Assembly (NCBI GenBank): GCA_009929695.1
Contig: RZZW01000003.1
Span: 1-64,000, forward strand
DNA from: Clostridia bacterium
GTDB taxonomy: Bacteria > Bacillota > Clostridia > Oscillospirales > Ruminococcaceae
DNA length: 64,000 nucleotides
Reading direction: 5' to 3'
Shown here: piece by piece, positions 33,882-42,680 of the stretch
Position numbering within the stretch: position 1 is the first letter of the stretch
Layout: every line of letters begins with the position of its first letter
The notes under the pieces: model-generated
Told to the model about the DNA's origin: nothing
Seen by the model: only the letters and a program-made list of their open reading frames with translations
The model's database searches: none
Position numbers and translations under genes: made by a program

Positions 33882-34754
33882 ATGAAGGTTAAACATATCA
33901 TTAAAAAGGTAATGAACGGCGTGTTTTTCATGTGCGGAATGGTGGCTATCGCGTTCGTCGCGATAATCACTGTTTACATGATAGTCTCGGGCATTCCCGC
34001 GATAAAGGAAATAGGCTTAATCAAATTCCTCACAGGCACTATATGGACGCCCGCCTCGTCCAAAGACCCGCAGTACGGCATACTTCCGCTAATAATGACG
34101 AGCGCCTACGGCACATTCGGCGCTGTACTTATCGGAGTGCCCGTCGGCTTGATGACGGCTGTATTTTTGTCAAAGGTCGCGCCGCCAAGCGTCGCAAATA
34201 AGGTGCGCCCTGCCGTTGAGCTTCTCGCGGGCATACCTAGCGTTGTGTACGGTCTTGTTGGCACTATGGTGCTTGTGCCGACAGTCGCAAAGGTGTTCGG
34301 GCTGTCAAAAGGCTCGGGGCTGTTTTCGGCTATTTTAGTGCTTGCGATAATGATTTTGCCCTCTGTAATTTCCGTCAGCGAAACCGCTTTAAACGCAGTG
34401 CCTAAGGAATATGAAGAGGCAAGCCTAGCGCTCGGGGCAACTCACACGGAAACTATATTTAAGGTTAGCATACCCGCTGCAAAAAGCGGCATTGCGGCAG
34501 GCATAGTGCTGGGCGTGGGGCGCTCGATAGGCGAGGCTATGGCGGTTATGATGGTTGCGGGCAACGTCGCAAATATGCCGTCGCTGTTCAAAAGCGTGTC
34601 GTTTCTCACAACGTCTATCGCAAAGGACATGGGCTACGCAAGCGGGCTTCATCGTCAGGCGCTTTTCTCAATCGCGCTTGTGCTGTTTGCCTTTATCCTC
34701 ATCATAAACACCGTTATGAACAAGCTTCTCAAAAAGGAGGACAGCGATAAATGA
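33882..34754 (+). CDS. pstC: Phosphate ABC transporter permease PstC
   Basis: A 290-residue membrane protein with six predicted helices. Conserved blocks: ASSKDPQYGILPLIMTS near 58, GIPSVVYGLVGTMVLVP near 115 and the ATPase-contact loop TALNAVPKEYEEASLALGATHTETIFKV (two parts) near 170-197, followed by GRSIGEAMAVMMVAGN. It forms the phosphate channel with PstA. AAAGG precedes ATG 33882; it overlaps pstA by ATGA. Confidence 0.95.
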   Translation: MKVKHIIKKVMNGVFFMCGMVAIAFVAIITVYMIVSGIPAIKEIGLIKFLTGTIWTPASSKDPQYGILPLIMTSAYGTFGAVLIGVPVGLMTAVFLSKVAPPSVANKVRPAVELLAGIPSVVYGLVGTMVLVPTVAKVFGLSKGSGLFSAILVLAIMILPSVISVSETALNAVPKEYEEASLALGATHTETIFKVSIPAAKSGIAAGIVLGVGRSIGEAMAVMMVAGNVANMPSLFKSVSFLTTSIAKDMGYASGLHRQALFSIALVLFAFILIINTVMNKLLKKEDSDK

Positions 34755-35599
34755 GCAAAAAAAGAAAAGTCATCGGCGCTGTTTTAAAGGGCTGCATTTA
34801 CCTTGCCGCCGCATTTACGGTGCTTATGCTTGTGCTAATCATCGGCTATATTCTCGTCAAGGGCGTGCCGTATATAACATGGGGGCTGCTGTCAACAGCA
34901 CCAAGCGCGCTCAATAATACTATCGGCATTTTACCTAATATCCTAAACACTCTTTATGTCATATTGCTAACTATATTGATAGTGCTGCCGCTCGGCGTTG
35001 GCGCTGCTATTTATCTAAATGAATACGCTTCAAGCAAGCGCCTTGTCGGCATGATAGAGGCCACTGTCGAAATTCTCGCCGCCATTCCGTCAATCATTTA
35101 TGGGCTTGTCGGCATGCTGTTTTTTAGCAATTTCTTAGGATTTAAAATGAGCCTTTTGTCGGGCTGCTTGACGCTCGTAATTGTCATTCTGCCCACAATT
35201 ATCCGCACGACGCAGGAGAGCTTAAAAACTGTGCCACAGTCGTACCGCGAGGGCGCGCTTGGGCTTGGGGCTACAAAGTGGTACATGATACGCACTATTG
35301 TAGTGCCATGCTCGCTCGACGGCATCGTCACGGGCTGCATACTTGCCATAGGGCGCATAGTTGGCGAGAGTGCCGCGCTGCTGTTCACGGCGGGGCTTGC
35401 GGCGGGAGCTGTCAACAGCATTTTCACAGCGTACTCCGCAAGCGGTGGAACGCTAAGTGTCGCGCTTTACATGTACGTTTCAGAGCGCGGAGAGTTCGAC
35501 ATAGGCTTTGCGATAGCGGCAATTTTAATGCTGCTTGTGCTGCTAATAAACGGCGCAACAAAGCTTGTGCAGAAGAAGCTTAAACAGAAAAACACCTGA
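34751..35599 (+). CDS. pstA: Phosphate ABC transporter permease PstA
   Basis: A 282-residue six-helix permease, partner of PstC. Motifs: [13 protein letters not shown] near 77-89, [19 protein letters not shown] near 105, the EAA-type loop [23 protein letters not shown] near 157-179 and [15 protein letters not shown] near 202. The stop lies 13 bases before pstB. Normal size for the family. Confidence 0.95.
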   Translation: MSKKRKVIGAVLKGCIYLAAAFTVLMLVLIIGYILVKGVPYITWGLLSTAPSALNNTIGILPNILNTLYVILLTILIVLPLGVGAAIYLNEYASSKRLVGMIEATVEILAAIPSIIYGLVGMLFFSNFLGFKMSLLSGCLTLVIVILPTIIRTTQESLKTVPQSYREGALGLGATKWYMIRTIVVPCSLDGIVTGCILAIGRIVGESAALLFTAGLAAGAVNSIFTAYSASGGTLSVALYMYVSERGEFDIGFAIAAILMLLVLLINGATKLVQKKLKQKNT

Positions 35600-35612
35600 A
35601 AGGAAAATCGAA

Positions 35613-36383
35613 ATGGTAACAAACGACCATCCAAGCATAATAAAAACAAACGATTTGCAGCTTCATTACGGCGAATTTCACGCGCTTAAAAATATAAACA
35701 TGGATATCCCCGAAAAGGAGATAACCGCCTTTATAGGCCCGTCAGGCTGCGGTAAATCGACGTTTCTCAAAACGATAAACCGCATGAACGACCTTATCCC
35801 GAGCGTTCGCATTGACGGCAAGATAACCTTTCACGAAAAGGATATCTATGCAAAGGATATCGACGTGACGCTTTTGCGCAAGGATATCGGCATGGTTTTC
35901 CAAAAGCCAAATCCGTTTCCGATGAGCATTTACGACAACATCGCCTATGGCCCGCGGCTTCACGGCACACATTCACGCGCACAGCTTGACGTCCTTGTCG
36001 AAAAAAGCCTGCGCGGGGCGGCGCTGTGGGAGGAGGTCAAGGATAGACTCAAAAAGAGCGCGCTAGGGCTTTCGGGCGGTCAGCAGCAGCGCCTTTGCAT
36101 AGCGCGTGCGCTCGCTGTTCAGCCTGAGGTGCTTCTTATGGATGAACCGACGAGTGCTCTTGACCCAATTTCAACTTCTAAGATAGAAGAACTGGCAATG
36201 CAGCTAAAAAACGAGTATACTATTATCATGGTAACTCACAATATGCAGCAGGCGGTGCGTATCTCTGACAACACGGCGTTCTTTTTGCTGGGCGAGGTTG
36301 TTGAGTACGACGACACAGAGCAGATGTTTAATATGCCTAAGGATAAACGCACAGAGGATTACATCACAGGGAGGTTTGGATAA
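35613..36383 (+). CDS. pstB: Phosphate ABC transporter ATPase PstB
   Basis: A 256-residue ABC ATPase: Walker [10 protein letters not shown] near 40-48, VRIDGKI and the PstB-specific [18 protein letters not shown] near 98-115, signature [18 protein letters not shown] near 150 and Walker [14 protein letters not shown] near 171. It powers the PstCA channel. ATG 35613 follows AAAGGAAAA; an earlier frame start lies inside pstA. The stop TAA overlaps the phoU ATG by one base. Confidence 0.96.
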   Translation: MVTNDHPSIIKTNDLQLHYGEFHALKNINMDIPEKEITAFIGPSGCGKSTFLKTINRMNDLIPSVRIDGKITFHEKDIYAKDIDVTLLRKDIGMVFQKPNPFPMSIYDNIAYGPRLHGTHSRAQLDVLVEKSLRGAALWEEVKDRLKKSALGLSGGQQQRLCIARALAVQPEVLLMDEPTSALDPISTSKIEELAMQLKNEYTIIMVTHNMQQAVRISDNTAFFLLGEVVEYDDTEQMFNMPKDKRTEDYITGRFG

Positions 36384-37033
36384 TGCGTGCTACATTTGAC
36401 CAGCAGCTTGACTCTATGAATAAAGAGCTTACTTATATGGGCGCTCTTTGTGAAACAGCTATCGCAAACGCAGCCAAAGCACTTTTGGACGGCGACAACG
36501 AGCTCGCGCGCCGCGTGCTTATCGCGGACGAAGAAATAGACCGCAAGGAGAGCGAAATTGAAGCAATATGCCTAAAGCTGCTTTTGCATCAGCAGCCTGT
36601 CGCGAGAGATTTGCGCCAGATATCAGCAGCACTTAAAATGATAACAGATATGGAGCGCATAGGCGACCAGGCGGGGGATATAGCGGAGATAGTCTCGATG
36701 GCGAACATCACCGCAGACGCTGATATTCTTCGCGTGCGCGAGATGGCAAACGCGACTATTGAAATGGTGACATCAAGCATTGAGGCGTTTGTGAAAAAAG
36801 ACCAAAAGCTTGCAAACGCAGTGCTTTCGATGGACGACAAGGTCGACGATTTATTTAATAAGGTCAAAGCAGAGCTTATCGAACTTATCGGCTCAAAGAA
36901 AACAGACGGCGAGACGGCTATCGACATTCTTATGATTGCAAAATATTTTGAGCGCATAGGCGACCACGCCACAAATATCGCCGAATGGGTAATATTCAGC
37001 ATCACAGGCGTGCATAAATCTTCCGAGAATTAA
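36383..37033 (+). CDS. phoU: Phosphate transport regulator PhoU
   Basis: A 216-residue all-helical cytosolic protein made of two three-helix repeats, each with its metal motif: MERIGDQAGDIAEIV near 92-106 and FERIGDHATNIAEW near 191-204. PhoU links the Pst transporter to the PhoR kinase and keeps the regulon off when phosphate is plentiful. GGGAGG precedes the ATG. Its place between pstB and the two-component genes matches that role. Confidence 0.95.
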   Translation: MRATFDQQLDSMNKELTYMGALCETAIANAAKALLDGDNELARRVLIADEEIDRKESEIEAICLKLLLHQQPVARDLRQISAALKMITDMERIGDQAGDIAEIVSMANITADADILRVREMANATIEMVTSSIEAFVKKDQKLANAVLSMDDKVDDLFNKVKAELIELIGSKKTDGETAIDILMIAKYFERIGDHATNIAEWVIFSITGVHKSSEN

Positions 37034-37062
37034 AAGCAATAATTATAAAAAGAGGTACACCT

Positions 37063-37743
37063 ATGATTTTTTGTGTTGAGGACGATTCTTCGATACGTGA
37101 GCTTGAAATATACACACTGCGCTCGTCAGGCATGGAGGCGGAGGGCTTTGAAAAGGCGTCCGAGCTTCAAAAAGCACTTGAAACGCAAACGCCCGAGCTT
37201 ATTATACTCGACATAATGCTGCCCGATATGGACGGCATCGCCGTGCTTAAACGTCTGCGTGCAAGCTCAAAGACAAGCAAAATACCTGTCATGATGGCGT
37301 CCGCAAAGGGGTCTGAATATGACAAGGTGCTCGGGCTTGACAGCGGCGCTGATGATTACATAGCAAAGCCGTTCGGCATGATGGAGCTTGTTTCGCGCGT
37401 AAAGGCTGTGCTTAGACGTTCGGGCGCCAAGCCTTTGGACGAAATGTCAGTTGGGAATATAAGGGTAAATCTGACACAGCACAAGGTGTATGTCGTCGAC
37501 GAGGAAGTGACGCTCACACGCAAGGAATTTGCGGTTTTACAGATGCTGATGCAGTCGCCCGAGCGCGTTTTCAGCCGCGATTTGCTGCTGTCCGAAATAT
37601 GGGGCTACAACTTTGACGGCGAGACGCGCACGATAGACGTGCACATGCGGACTTTGCGCCAAAAGCTGGGCGAAGCGGGAGGTCAGCTTCAAACAGTGCG
37701 CGGCGTTGGCTACCGCATCAGCGCAAGGCGCGAGCAGGAGTAA
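37063..37743 (+). CDS. PhoB/PhoP-type response regulator
   Basis: A 226-residue OmpR/PhoB-family regulator. Receiver domain (1-115): acidic pair EDD at 6-8, phosphoacceptor Asp50 in ILDIMLPDMDG, conserved Lys102 in IAKPFG. C-terminal winged helix (about 125-222) with LTRKEFAVLQMLM, VFSRDLLLSEIWGY and RTIDVHMRTLRQKLG. Position directly after phoU and before a PhoR-like kinase makes it the phosphate regulator of this organism, probably binding the TTTACA boxes before pstS (inference). Confidence 0.93.
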   Translation: MIFCVEDDSSIRELEIYTLRSSGMEAEGFEKASELQKALETQTPELIILDIMLPDMDGIAVLKRLRASSKTSKIPVMMASAKGSEYDKVLGLDSGADDYIAKPFGMMELVSRVKAVLRRSGAKPLDEMSVGNIRVNLTQHKVYVVDEEVTLTRKEFAVLQMLMQSPERVFSRDLLLSEIWGYNFDGETRTIDVHMRTLRQKLGEAGGQLQTVRGVGYRISARREQE

Positions 37744-37745
37744 AA

Positions 37746-39395
37746 ATGGAAAAAAAGATAAACCACAGCCTTTGCATAATGAGCGCCGTCGCGGCGCTTG
37801 TGTGCAGTGCGCTGATATTTGTCATAATGCAGATGTCGTTCGAGACACAGCTAAAGCAGACTGTGCGCGAATCAGCTCAAACAGCGGCGGAGCTGCTTGA
37901 CGCTGTTGAGGTTGAGCCATCGCAGCTAACGTCAAGGATCACAAACGGTCAGCGATTTACGTGGATAGATAAGGACGGCACTGTGCTTTTTGACACGGCC
38001 GGCGCAACCGAAAATCACTCGCAGCGCCCCGAGATAATCTCTGCCTTAGCCAACGGCTTTGGCGAGAGCGAGCGCGTCTCGTCAACGCTTCAAAAGGACA
38101 CATATTATTACGCGCTGCGCATTTCAGACGGCAGCGTCGTGCGCATTTCGGCAACAACAGACAGCGTTGTAAGCCTGCTTCTCTCGTGTCTGCCGTTTGT
38201 GTTTATCGTGCTTGGCATCGTGCTTGTTGTGTCGGCATTTTTGTCCTCGCGCATCACAAAAAGTATAATGCTGCCTGTTGGCCAAATAGACATCGAGCAT
38301 CCGCTCAAAAATGATTGCTATGAGGAATTTGTGCCGCTTTTACGCCGCATAGACCGCCAAAATAAGCAGCTTTCAACGCAGATAGACGAGATGACAACAA
38401 TGCGCGACGATTTGTCCGACATCATGTCGACAATGACGGAGGGGCTTGTTGTCATAAGCGAGAGCGGCAGCATTTTAAGTGTTAACGCAAGCGCTATGAA
38501 GATGCTCAAGCAAACAGACAGCTCGTGCATAGGCAGGCCTCTGCTCGCTTTGCACCGTGACGAAGCTTTTGTCAAGCTTTCAAATGCAGTTGACAAAAAT
38601 GAAAATATTACTGAAAACATCTACGTCGGAGGCAGAGTTTACGCCGCCATGCTCTCTCGTGCCGCGCGAGGCGGCAGCATACTTTTACTCATTGATATAA
38701 CCGAGCGCACAGAAGCAGAGCAGCAGCGACGCGAGTTTTCAGCAAATGTCTCTCACGAGCTTAAAACGCCGCTGCAATCAATCTCAGGCTTTGCCGAGCT
38801 TTTGAAAAACGGCATAGTAAAGGACGAGGATAAAAAGTCGTTTTACGATAATATTTACCGCGAAACGCAGCGGCTTATCACGCTTGTGCAGGATATAATC
38901 AATCTCTCGCGCCTCGATGAATCGTCAGCACCGTTCCAAAAGGAGAGCGTTGATTTGTATAAAATTGCGGGCGATACAGTGCATGCGCTGTCTGAAAAAG
39001 CCGCGTCAAAAAATGTCGCGGTGACGCTTGGGGGCGAGAGCGCAAAGATTATGGGCGTTCCGTCGCTGCTCAGTGAAATGCTTTACAATTTAGCCGACAA
39101 CGCCATATGCTATAATAAGCAGGGCGGGGAAGTGAAGATCTCGGTTGAAAATGACGGAGAGAGCGCTGTTGTAACCGTAAAAGACAACGGAATTGGAATA
39201 CCCGCCGAGCATCAGCCGAGGATTTTTGAAAGGTTTTACCGTGTCGATAAAAGCCATTCGCGCCAAACAGGCGGCACAGGGCTGGGGCTTTCGATAGTCA
39301 AGCACGCCGTTCTTTTGCATGGAGGCACAATTAATCTCGACAGTGAAGAAAACGATGGCACGACAATCGTTGTCACATTGCCGACGGGCAAATAA
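37746..39395 (+). CDS. phoR: PhoR-type sensor histidine kinase
   Basis: A 549-residue membrane kinase. Helix 1 at about 8-30, an extracytoplasmic sensor region to about 140, helix 2 at about 142-168, a PAS domain (about 220-325), then HisKA with His337 in NVSHELKTPL and HATPase with N-box LADNAICYN, DNGIGIP and GGTGLGLSIV. This is the usual PhoR layout of Gram-positives. The gene starts 3 bases after the regulator. It ends before a large hairpin that also covers the yunB ribosome site. Confidence 0.92.
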   Translation: MEKKINHSLCIMSAVAALVCSALIFVIMQMSFETQLKQTVRESAQTAAELLDAVEVEPSQLTSRITNGQRFTWIDKDGTVLFDTAGATENHSQRPEIISALANGFGESERVSSTLQKDTYYYALRISDGSVVRISATTDSVVSLLLSCLPFVFIVLGIVLVVSAFLSSRITKSIMLPVGQIDIEHPLKNDCYEEFVPLLRRIDRQNKQLSTQIDEMTTMRDDLSDIMSTMTEGLVVISESGSILSVNASAMKMLKQTDSSCIGRPLLALHRDEAFVKLSNAVDKNENITENIYVGGRVYAAMLSRAARGGSILLLIDITERTEAEQQRREFSANVSHELKTPLQSISGFAELLKNGIVKDEDKKSFYDNIYRETQRLITLVQDIINLSRLDESSAPFQKESVDLYKIAGDTVHALSEKAASKNVAVTLGGESAKIMGVPSLLSEMLYNLADNAICYNKQGGEVKISVENDGESAVVTVKDNGIGIPAEHQPRIFERFYRVDKSHSRQTGGTGLGLSIVKHAVLLHGGTINLDSEENDGTTIVVTLPTGK

Positions 39396-39406
39396 GTTTT
39401 TAAAAT

Positions 39407-39463
39407 GAAAAGCACCTTTTCGCCGTATTAAGCATATTATATACGGGAAAGAGGTGCTTTTTT
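39407..39463 (+). terminator. Terminator of pst-pho operon, overlapping yunB ribosome site
   Basis: AAAAGCACCT (39408-39417) pairs with AGGTGCTTTT (39452-39461), with upper stem CCGTAT/ATACGG (39423-39428/39441-39446), ending in TTTTTT. The right arm contains GAGGTG (39451-39456), the only good ribosome site for the gene starting at 39465. Confidence 0.82.
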
Positions 39464-39464
39464 C

Positions 39465-40112
39465 ATGCAGAGATATAAACACCGCATATCGCGCAAAACA
39501 GCATGGTTTATGCGGCTTTTTGCTGTGCTGCTAGCGGCGATTACCGCGCTGACAGTGCTCGACGCGCGTCTGCGCCCTGTAATCACAACTATGGCGCAGT
39601 ATCAGTGCCGCGTGTCGAGCATGCTCGCAATGAACGAAGCAATAATGCAGGAGCTCGAGCAAAACGAGCAGCTAACGCAAAATATAATCACATCAAACCA
39701 AAATGCCGACGGCACGCTGACGGACGTCCAGCTAAACGCAAATGAATTAAATCAGCTTAAAACGCGGCTCACACAGGCGGTGGCACAGCGCCTTGAAATG
39801 CTAGAGTGGCAGGACATAGCAATCCCTCTAGGCACGCTGCTAGGTTGGCAGCTGATGGCGGGCAGAGGGCCTGACGTTACCCTGCGCATAGTCCCCGCGT
39901 CCTACGTTCAGGCTGATATAACAGACAAAATAGAAACAGCGGGCATAAATCAAACAAAATACGGCCTTTTCATAAAATTCACCGTCACAATGAGCGCAAT
40001 TTTGCCGGGCTACTCAACAAGCACCACAGTGGAAAACGAAGTCTGCATAGCTCAAACGCTCATAGTAGGCGAAGTCCCGCAGGTTTATGCAGTTGGCGGA
40101 CAGACGGAGTGA
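39465..40112 (+). CDS. yunB: Sporulation protein YunB
   Basis: A 215-residue protein with one N-terminal membrane helix (about 14-33) and an extracytoplasmic part. It matches YunB: INEAI-type segment MNEAIMQELEQN near 55, the IPLGTLLGWQLMAGRGPDVTLRIVP block near 121-145 and the GINQTKYGLFIKFTVTMSAILPGYS region near 163-187 (quoted in parts). In Bacillus YunB is a mother-cell, sigma-E-controlled protein needed for efficient sporulation. Its ribosome site GAGGTG is buried in the preceding hairpin. Supports a spore-forming lineage. Confidence 0.88.
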   Translation: MQRYKHRISRKTAWFMRLFAVLLAAITALTVLDARLRPVITTMAQYQCRVSSMLAMNEAIMQELEQNEQLTQNIITSNQNADGTLTDVQLNANELNQLKTRLTQAVAQRLEMLEWQDIAIPLGTLLGWQLMAGRGPDVTLRIVPASYVQADITDKIETAGINQTKYGLFIKFTVTMSAILPGYSTSTTVENEVCIAQTLIVGEVPQVYAVGGQTE

Positions 40113-40120
40113 TGTTGCCA

Positions 40121-40202
40121 TGTCATTCTGAGGAGCAAAGCGACGAAGAATCTTAAACTGCTACTCATGTTTAAAAGATTCTTCGCTGCGCTCAGAATGA
40201 CA
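40121..40202. repeat. Palindromic intergenic repeat, family A copy 2
   Basis: Same arms as 20951-21033: begins TGTCATTCTGAGGAGCAAAG, ends GCTGCGCTCAGAATGACA, with compensating small differences in the arms. It occupies the first part of the 388-bp gap before livK; the rest of that gap holds an operator-like site and a promoter. Confidence 0.9.
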
Positions 40203-40237
40203 ACCTCTTTAAAAATCATCTCTTTCCTTTCGTCAAT

Positions 40238-40253
40238 GTGCAAACGATTTCAT
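40238..40253. promoter_or_regulatory. LacI/CcpA-type operator candidate upstream of liv operon
   Basis: GTGCAAACGATTTCAT, 13 of 16 bases identical to the perfect palindrome at 49106-49121. It fits the cre core TGNAANCGNWNNCW and also LacI-family operators. It lies 41 bp upstream of the -35 box of the liv promoter. Confidence 0.45.
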
Positions 40254-40293
40254 GTTTTGTTTTATGCAGAATGTAGAAAACTTTGTTAAGGTA

Positions 40294-40322
40294 TTGACGA
40301 ATCGACTATAGAATGCTATTAT
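40294..40322 (+). promoter_or_regulatory. Sigma-A promoter of the liv operon
   Basis: TTGACG (40294-40299), 17-base spacer, TATTAT (40317-40322). The leader to livK would be about 170 nt with no riboswitch I recognise. Confidence 0.75.
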
Positions 40323-40500
40323 TGAGCCAAATCAGGGAGCAATGCGCGAAAAATTAAACAGCCTAATAAGCTGCTATTTTTTAGCGAAAAATATGCAATC
40401 GTTACCACATTGTGGAAATTTCTTATGGCAAAAGCTTTTTGCGGGTGTGAAAGCCGGCAAGAGACTGCAAATAAAAAACACCATAAAAGGAGTAAGACCA

Positions 40501-41691
40501 ATGAAAAAAGCACTTGCAATTTTGCTGACAGCCATCATGGCGCTCAGCTTGGCGGCGTGCGGCGGCGCATCGTCATCATCTACCACAAGCACGGCTGCTT
40601 CAGCAGCGGGTAGCACAGCCTCCGCAGAGGGCGGCGAAATTCTCATCGGATGTCTTCAGGACGTCACAGGCAATACCTCCGCACTCGGTATTTCCGTTCA
40701 GACAGGCGCACAGGCGGCTGTTGATGAAATCAACGCAAACGGCGGCGTGGGCGGCAAAACACTTGTCATGAAAACCTACGACACAAAGGGCGACGTCACA
40801 GAGGCCGTCAACGCCTACATCACAGCGGTTACAGTGGACAAGGTTTCACTAATCGTAGGCCCTCCTGTCGCAAATATTGCACACGCAATCAAAGAGACAT
40901 CTGAGAGCTACGACGTGCCGGTAGTCGGCTTTGCACTTGACCCCACATGCCAGGTTAAGGACGACGGTTCAGTTTACAAAAACATGTTCTGCTTCCAGCC
41001 CAGCGCCACAGCACAGGGCGGAATAATGGCAGCCTTTGCCGAAAAGAACAGCTTTGAGACATTCGGCATCATCTACAATCAGGAAAACAGCTATTCAGTC
41101 TCGCTGCTCGATCCGTTCATCAACAAGCTTGCAGAGAGCAACATCACAATTGATTCAAAGCTAGTTGTCGCATACGGCGCGGCGGACACAGACTATAAGA
41201 CACTTCTTCAGCCCATCGTATCAGCCGGTGTAGACGCAATTTATTGCCCCAACTACACACAGCAGCTTGTGGCCATCGTCACAGCAGCTCGCGCACTCGG
41301 TTTTGAAGGCGCAATCATCACAGGCCTTGACGGCGCACCCGCGTTCAACACAACCTACGGCGGCGACTGCACAGGCGTTTACTACATAAACAACATCAAC
41401 ACCGAGGACGCGACAACACAGGAAATGTCAGCGGCAGTTGGCGACAAGGTGAGCGCGGTCAACAAGTATTTCCTCGGCTATGATGTTGTCATGATAGCTA
41501 AAGAAGCGCTTGAATCAGCAGGCACAGACGGCGCGGCACTTCGCACAGCGTTTGAAGGCGTAAAGGATTACAAGGGTCTTACAGGCACAATTACAATTGA
41601 CCCCGCAACACATATGCCGGCAGACATGGCTATGTTTATGTACACCTATGACAATCAGACACCTGTCATGCTCGAAGAGTTTGCAGGCTAA
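40501..41691 (+). CDS. LIV-type ABC substrate-binding lipoprotein
   Basis: A 396-residue lipoprotein (lipobox LAAC, then a Ser/Thr/Ala linker) of the branched-chain amino acid binding family (type I periplasmic fold). Family features: IGCLQDVTGNTSALG near 47, AVDEINANGGVGGKTL near 74, VGPPVANIAHAIKE near 123 and the hinge VDAIYCPNYTQQL near 245. LIV-type binding proteins also bind amides, aromatic acids and other organic acids, so leucine is not assured; the downstream enzymes suggest a different ligand. AAAAGGAG precedes ATG 40501. A hairpin follows. Confidence 0.9.
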   Translation: MKKALAILLTAIMALSLAACGGASSSSTTSTAASAAGSTASAEGGEILIGCLQDVTGNTSALGISVQTGAQAAVDEINANGGVGGKTLVMKTYDTKGDVTEAVNAYITAVTVDKVSLIVGPPVANIAHAIKETSESYDVPVVGFALDPTCQVKDDGSVYKNMFCFQPSATAQGGIMAAFAEKNSFETFGIIYNQENSYSVSLLDPFINKLAESNITIDSKLVVAYGAADTDYKTLLQPIVSAGVDAIYCPNYTQQLVAIVTAARALGFEGAIITGLDGAPAFNTTYGGDCTGVYYINNINTEDATTQEMSAAVGDKVSAVNKYFLGYDVVMIAKEALESAGTDGAALRTAFEGVKDYKGLTGTITIDPATHMPADMAMFMYTYDNQTPVMLEEFAG

Positions 41692-41715
41692 AAACTAAAG
41701 CACATCCAAAAGCGA

Positions 41716-41760
41716 CAAAGACCTCTCATTATGAAAATCCCGTGCGATGAGAGGTCTTTG
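41716..41760 (+). terminator. Hairpin between binding protein and permease genes of liv operon
   Basis: Perfect 14-bp stem CAAAGACCTCTCAT (41716-41729) with ATGAGAGGTCTTTG (41747-41760). The T-run after it is poor (TATTTAATTG), so it may act as a 3'-stabiliser or leaky terminator. Confidence 0.7.
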
Positions 41761-41791
41761 TATTTAATTGAAATCATGGAGGGGAAAACCC

Positions 41792-42664
41792 ATGTCGATA
41801 CAAATATTTATAAACGGATTGGCAACAGGCTCCGTCTACGCTTTGATAGCCACGGGATTTGCGCTTATCTTTAACGTGCTTAAATTCTCTAACTTTTCAC
41901 ACGGTGCCACAATGACGGCCGCCGCCTTTGTAGCTTATTTTCTCGTTTCAGCAAAAGGGCTTGGGCTTGCGCCAACGCTGATAATAGCGGCTCTCGCGGG
42001 CGCGGCAATTTCACTTTTTGGCGAGTTTGTCGGCTTTCGCCGCATAACGCTCAATCACTCCTCGCCAACCTACTTTTTTGTTTCGTCAATAACCTTGGGC
42101 ACGCTTTATGAGGGGCTTGTAACCATAAAGGCAGGCTCAAATTTTTATAATTTTCCGCAGTTTTTCAAAAGCACAACATTGTCCATCGGCAGCTTTGTAG
42201 TCTCTACAAGCGACGCAATGATGTTCATAATAAGCGCTGTTGTGCTTGTTATACTCGCTTATGTAATCTCAAAAACGCGCATAGGCCGCGCGCTGCGCGC
42301 AGTCTCGTTTGACCGCGAAACAGCACAGCTTATGGGCATAGATTCAACTCGCACAATACAGCTTGCGTTCATCATTTCAGGCATACTTGCGGGCGTTGCG
42401 GGCGTGTTCCTCGGTGTCAACTACACGCTGTATCCAAGTCTCGGCAGCCTTGTTGTAAAGGGCTTTATAGCTTCTGTAATAGGCGGCCTCGGCAGCATAA
42501 CGGGCGCTGTCATCGGCGCTGTGCTGCTTGGCATAACGGAGACTATCCTGCTTGCGACACTCGGCTCTGGCTATTCGACAATAGCCACATTCGGCATAAT
42601 GCTTCTGTTCTTGCTTGTGCGTCCGCAGGGCATAGCAGGCAGCAACATTCAAGAGAAAGCGTAA
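41792..42664 (+). CDS. LIV-type ABC permease (LivH)
   Basis: A 290-residue membrane protein with about eight helices, LivH type: FINGLATGSVYALIATGFALIFNVLKFSNFSHGA at the start, the cytoplasmic loop KTRIGRALRAVSFDRETAQLMGID near 160-183 and GSLVVKGFIASVIGGLGSITGAVIG near 220-244 (quoted in parts). It forms the channel with the LivM partner. ATG 41792 follows GGAGGGG. Confidence 0.93.
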   Translation: MSIQIFINGLATGSVYALIATGFALIFNVLKFSNFSHGATMTAAAFVAYFLVSAKGLGLAPTLIIAALAGAAISLFGEFVGFRRITLNHSSPTYFFVSSITLGTLYEGLVTIKAGSNFYNFPQFFKSTTLSIGSFVVSTSDAMMFIISAVVLVILAYVISKTRIGRALRAVSFDRETAQLMGIDSTRTIQLAFIISGILAGVAGVFLGVNYTLYPSLGSLVVKGFIASVIGGLGSITGAVIGAVLLGITETILLATLGSGYSTIATFGIMLLFLLVRPQGIAGSNIQEKA

Positions 42665-42680
42665 GGGGGATTTTAAAAAC

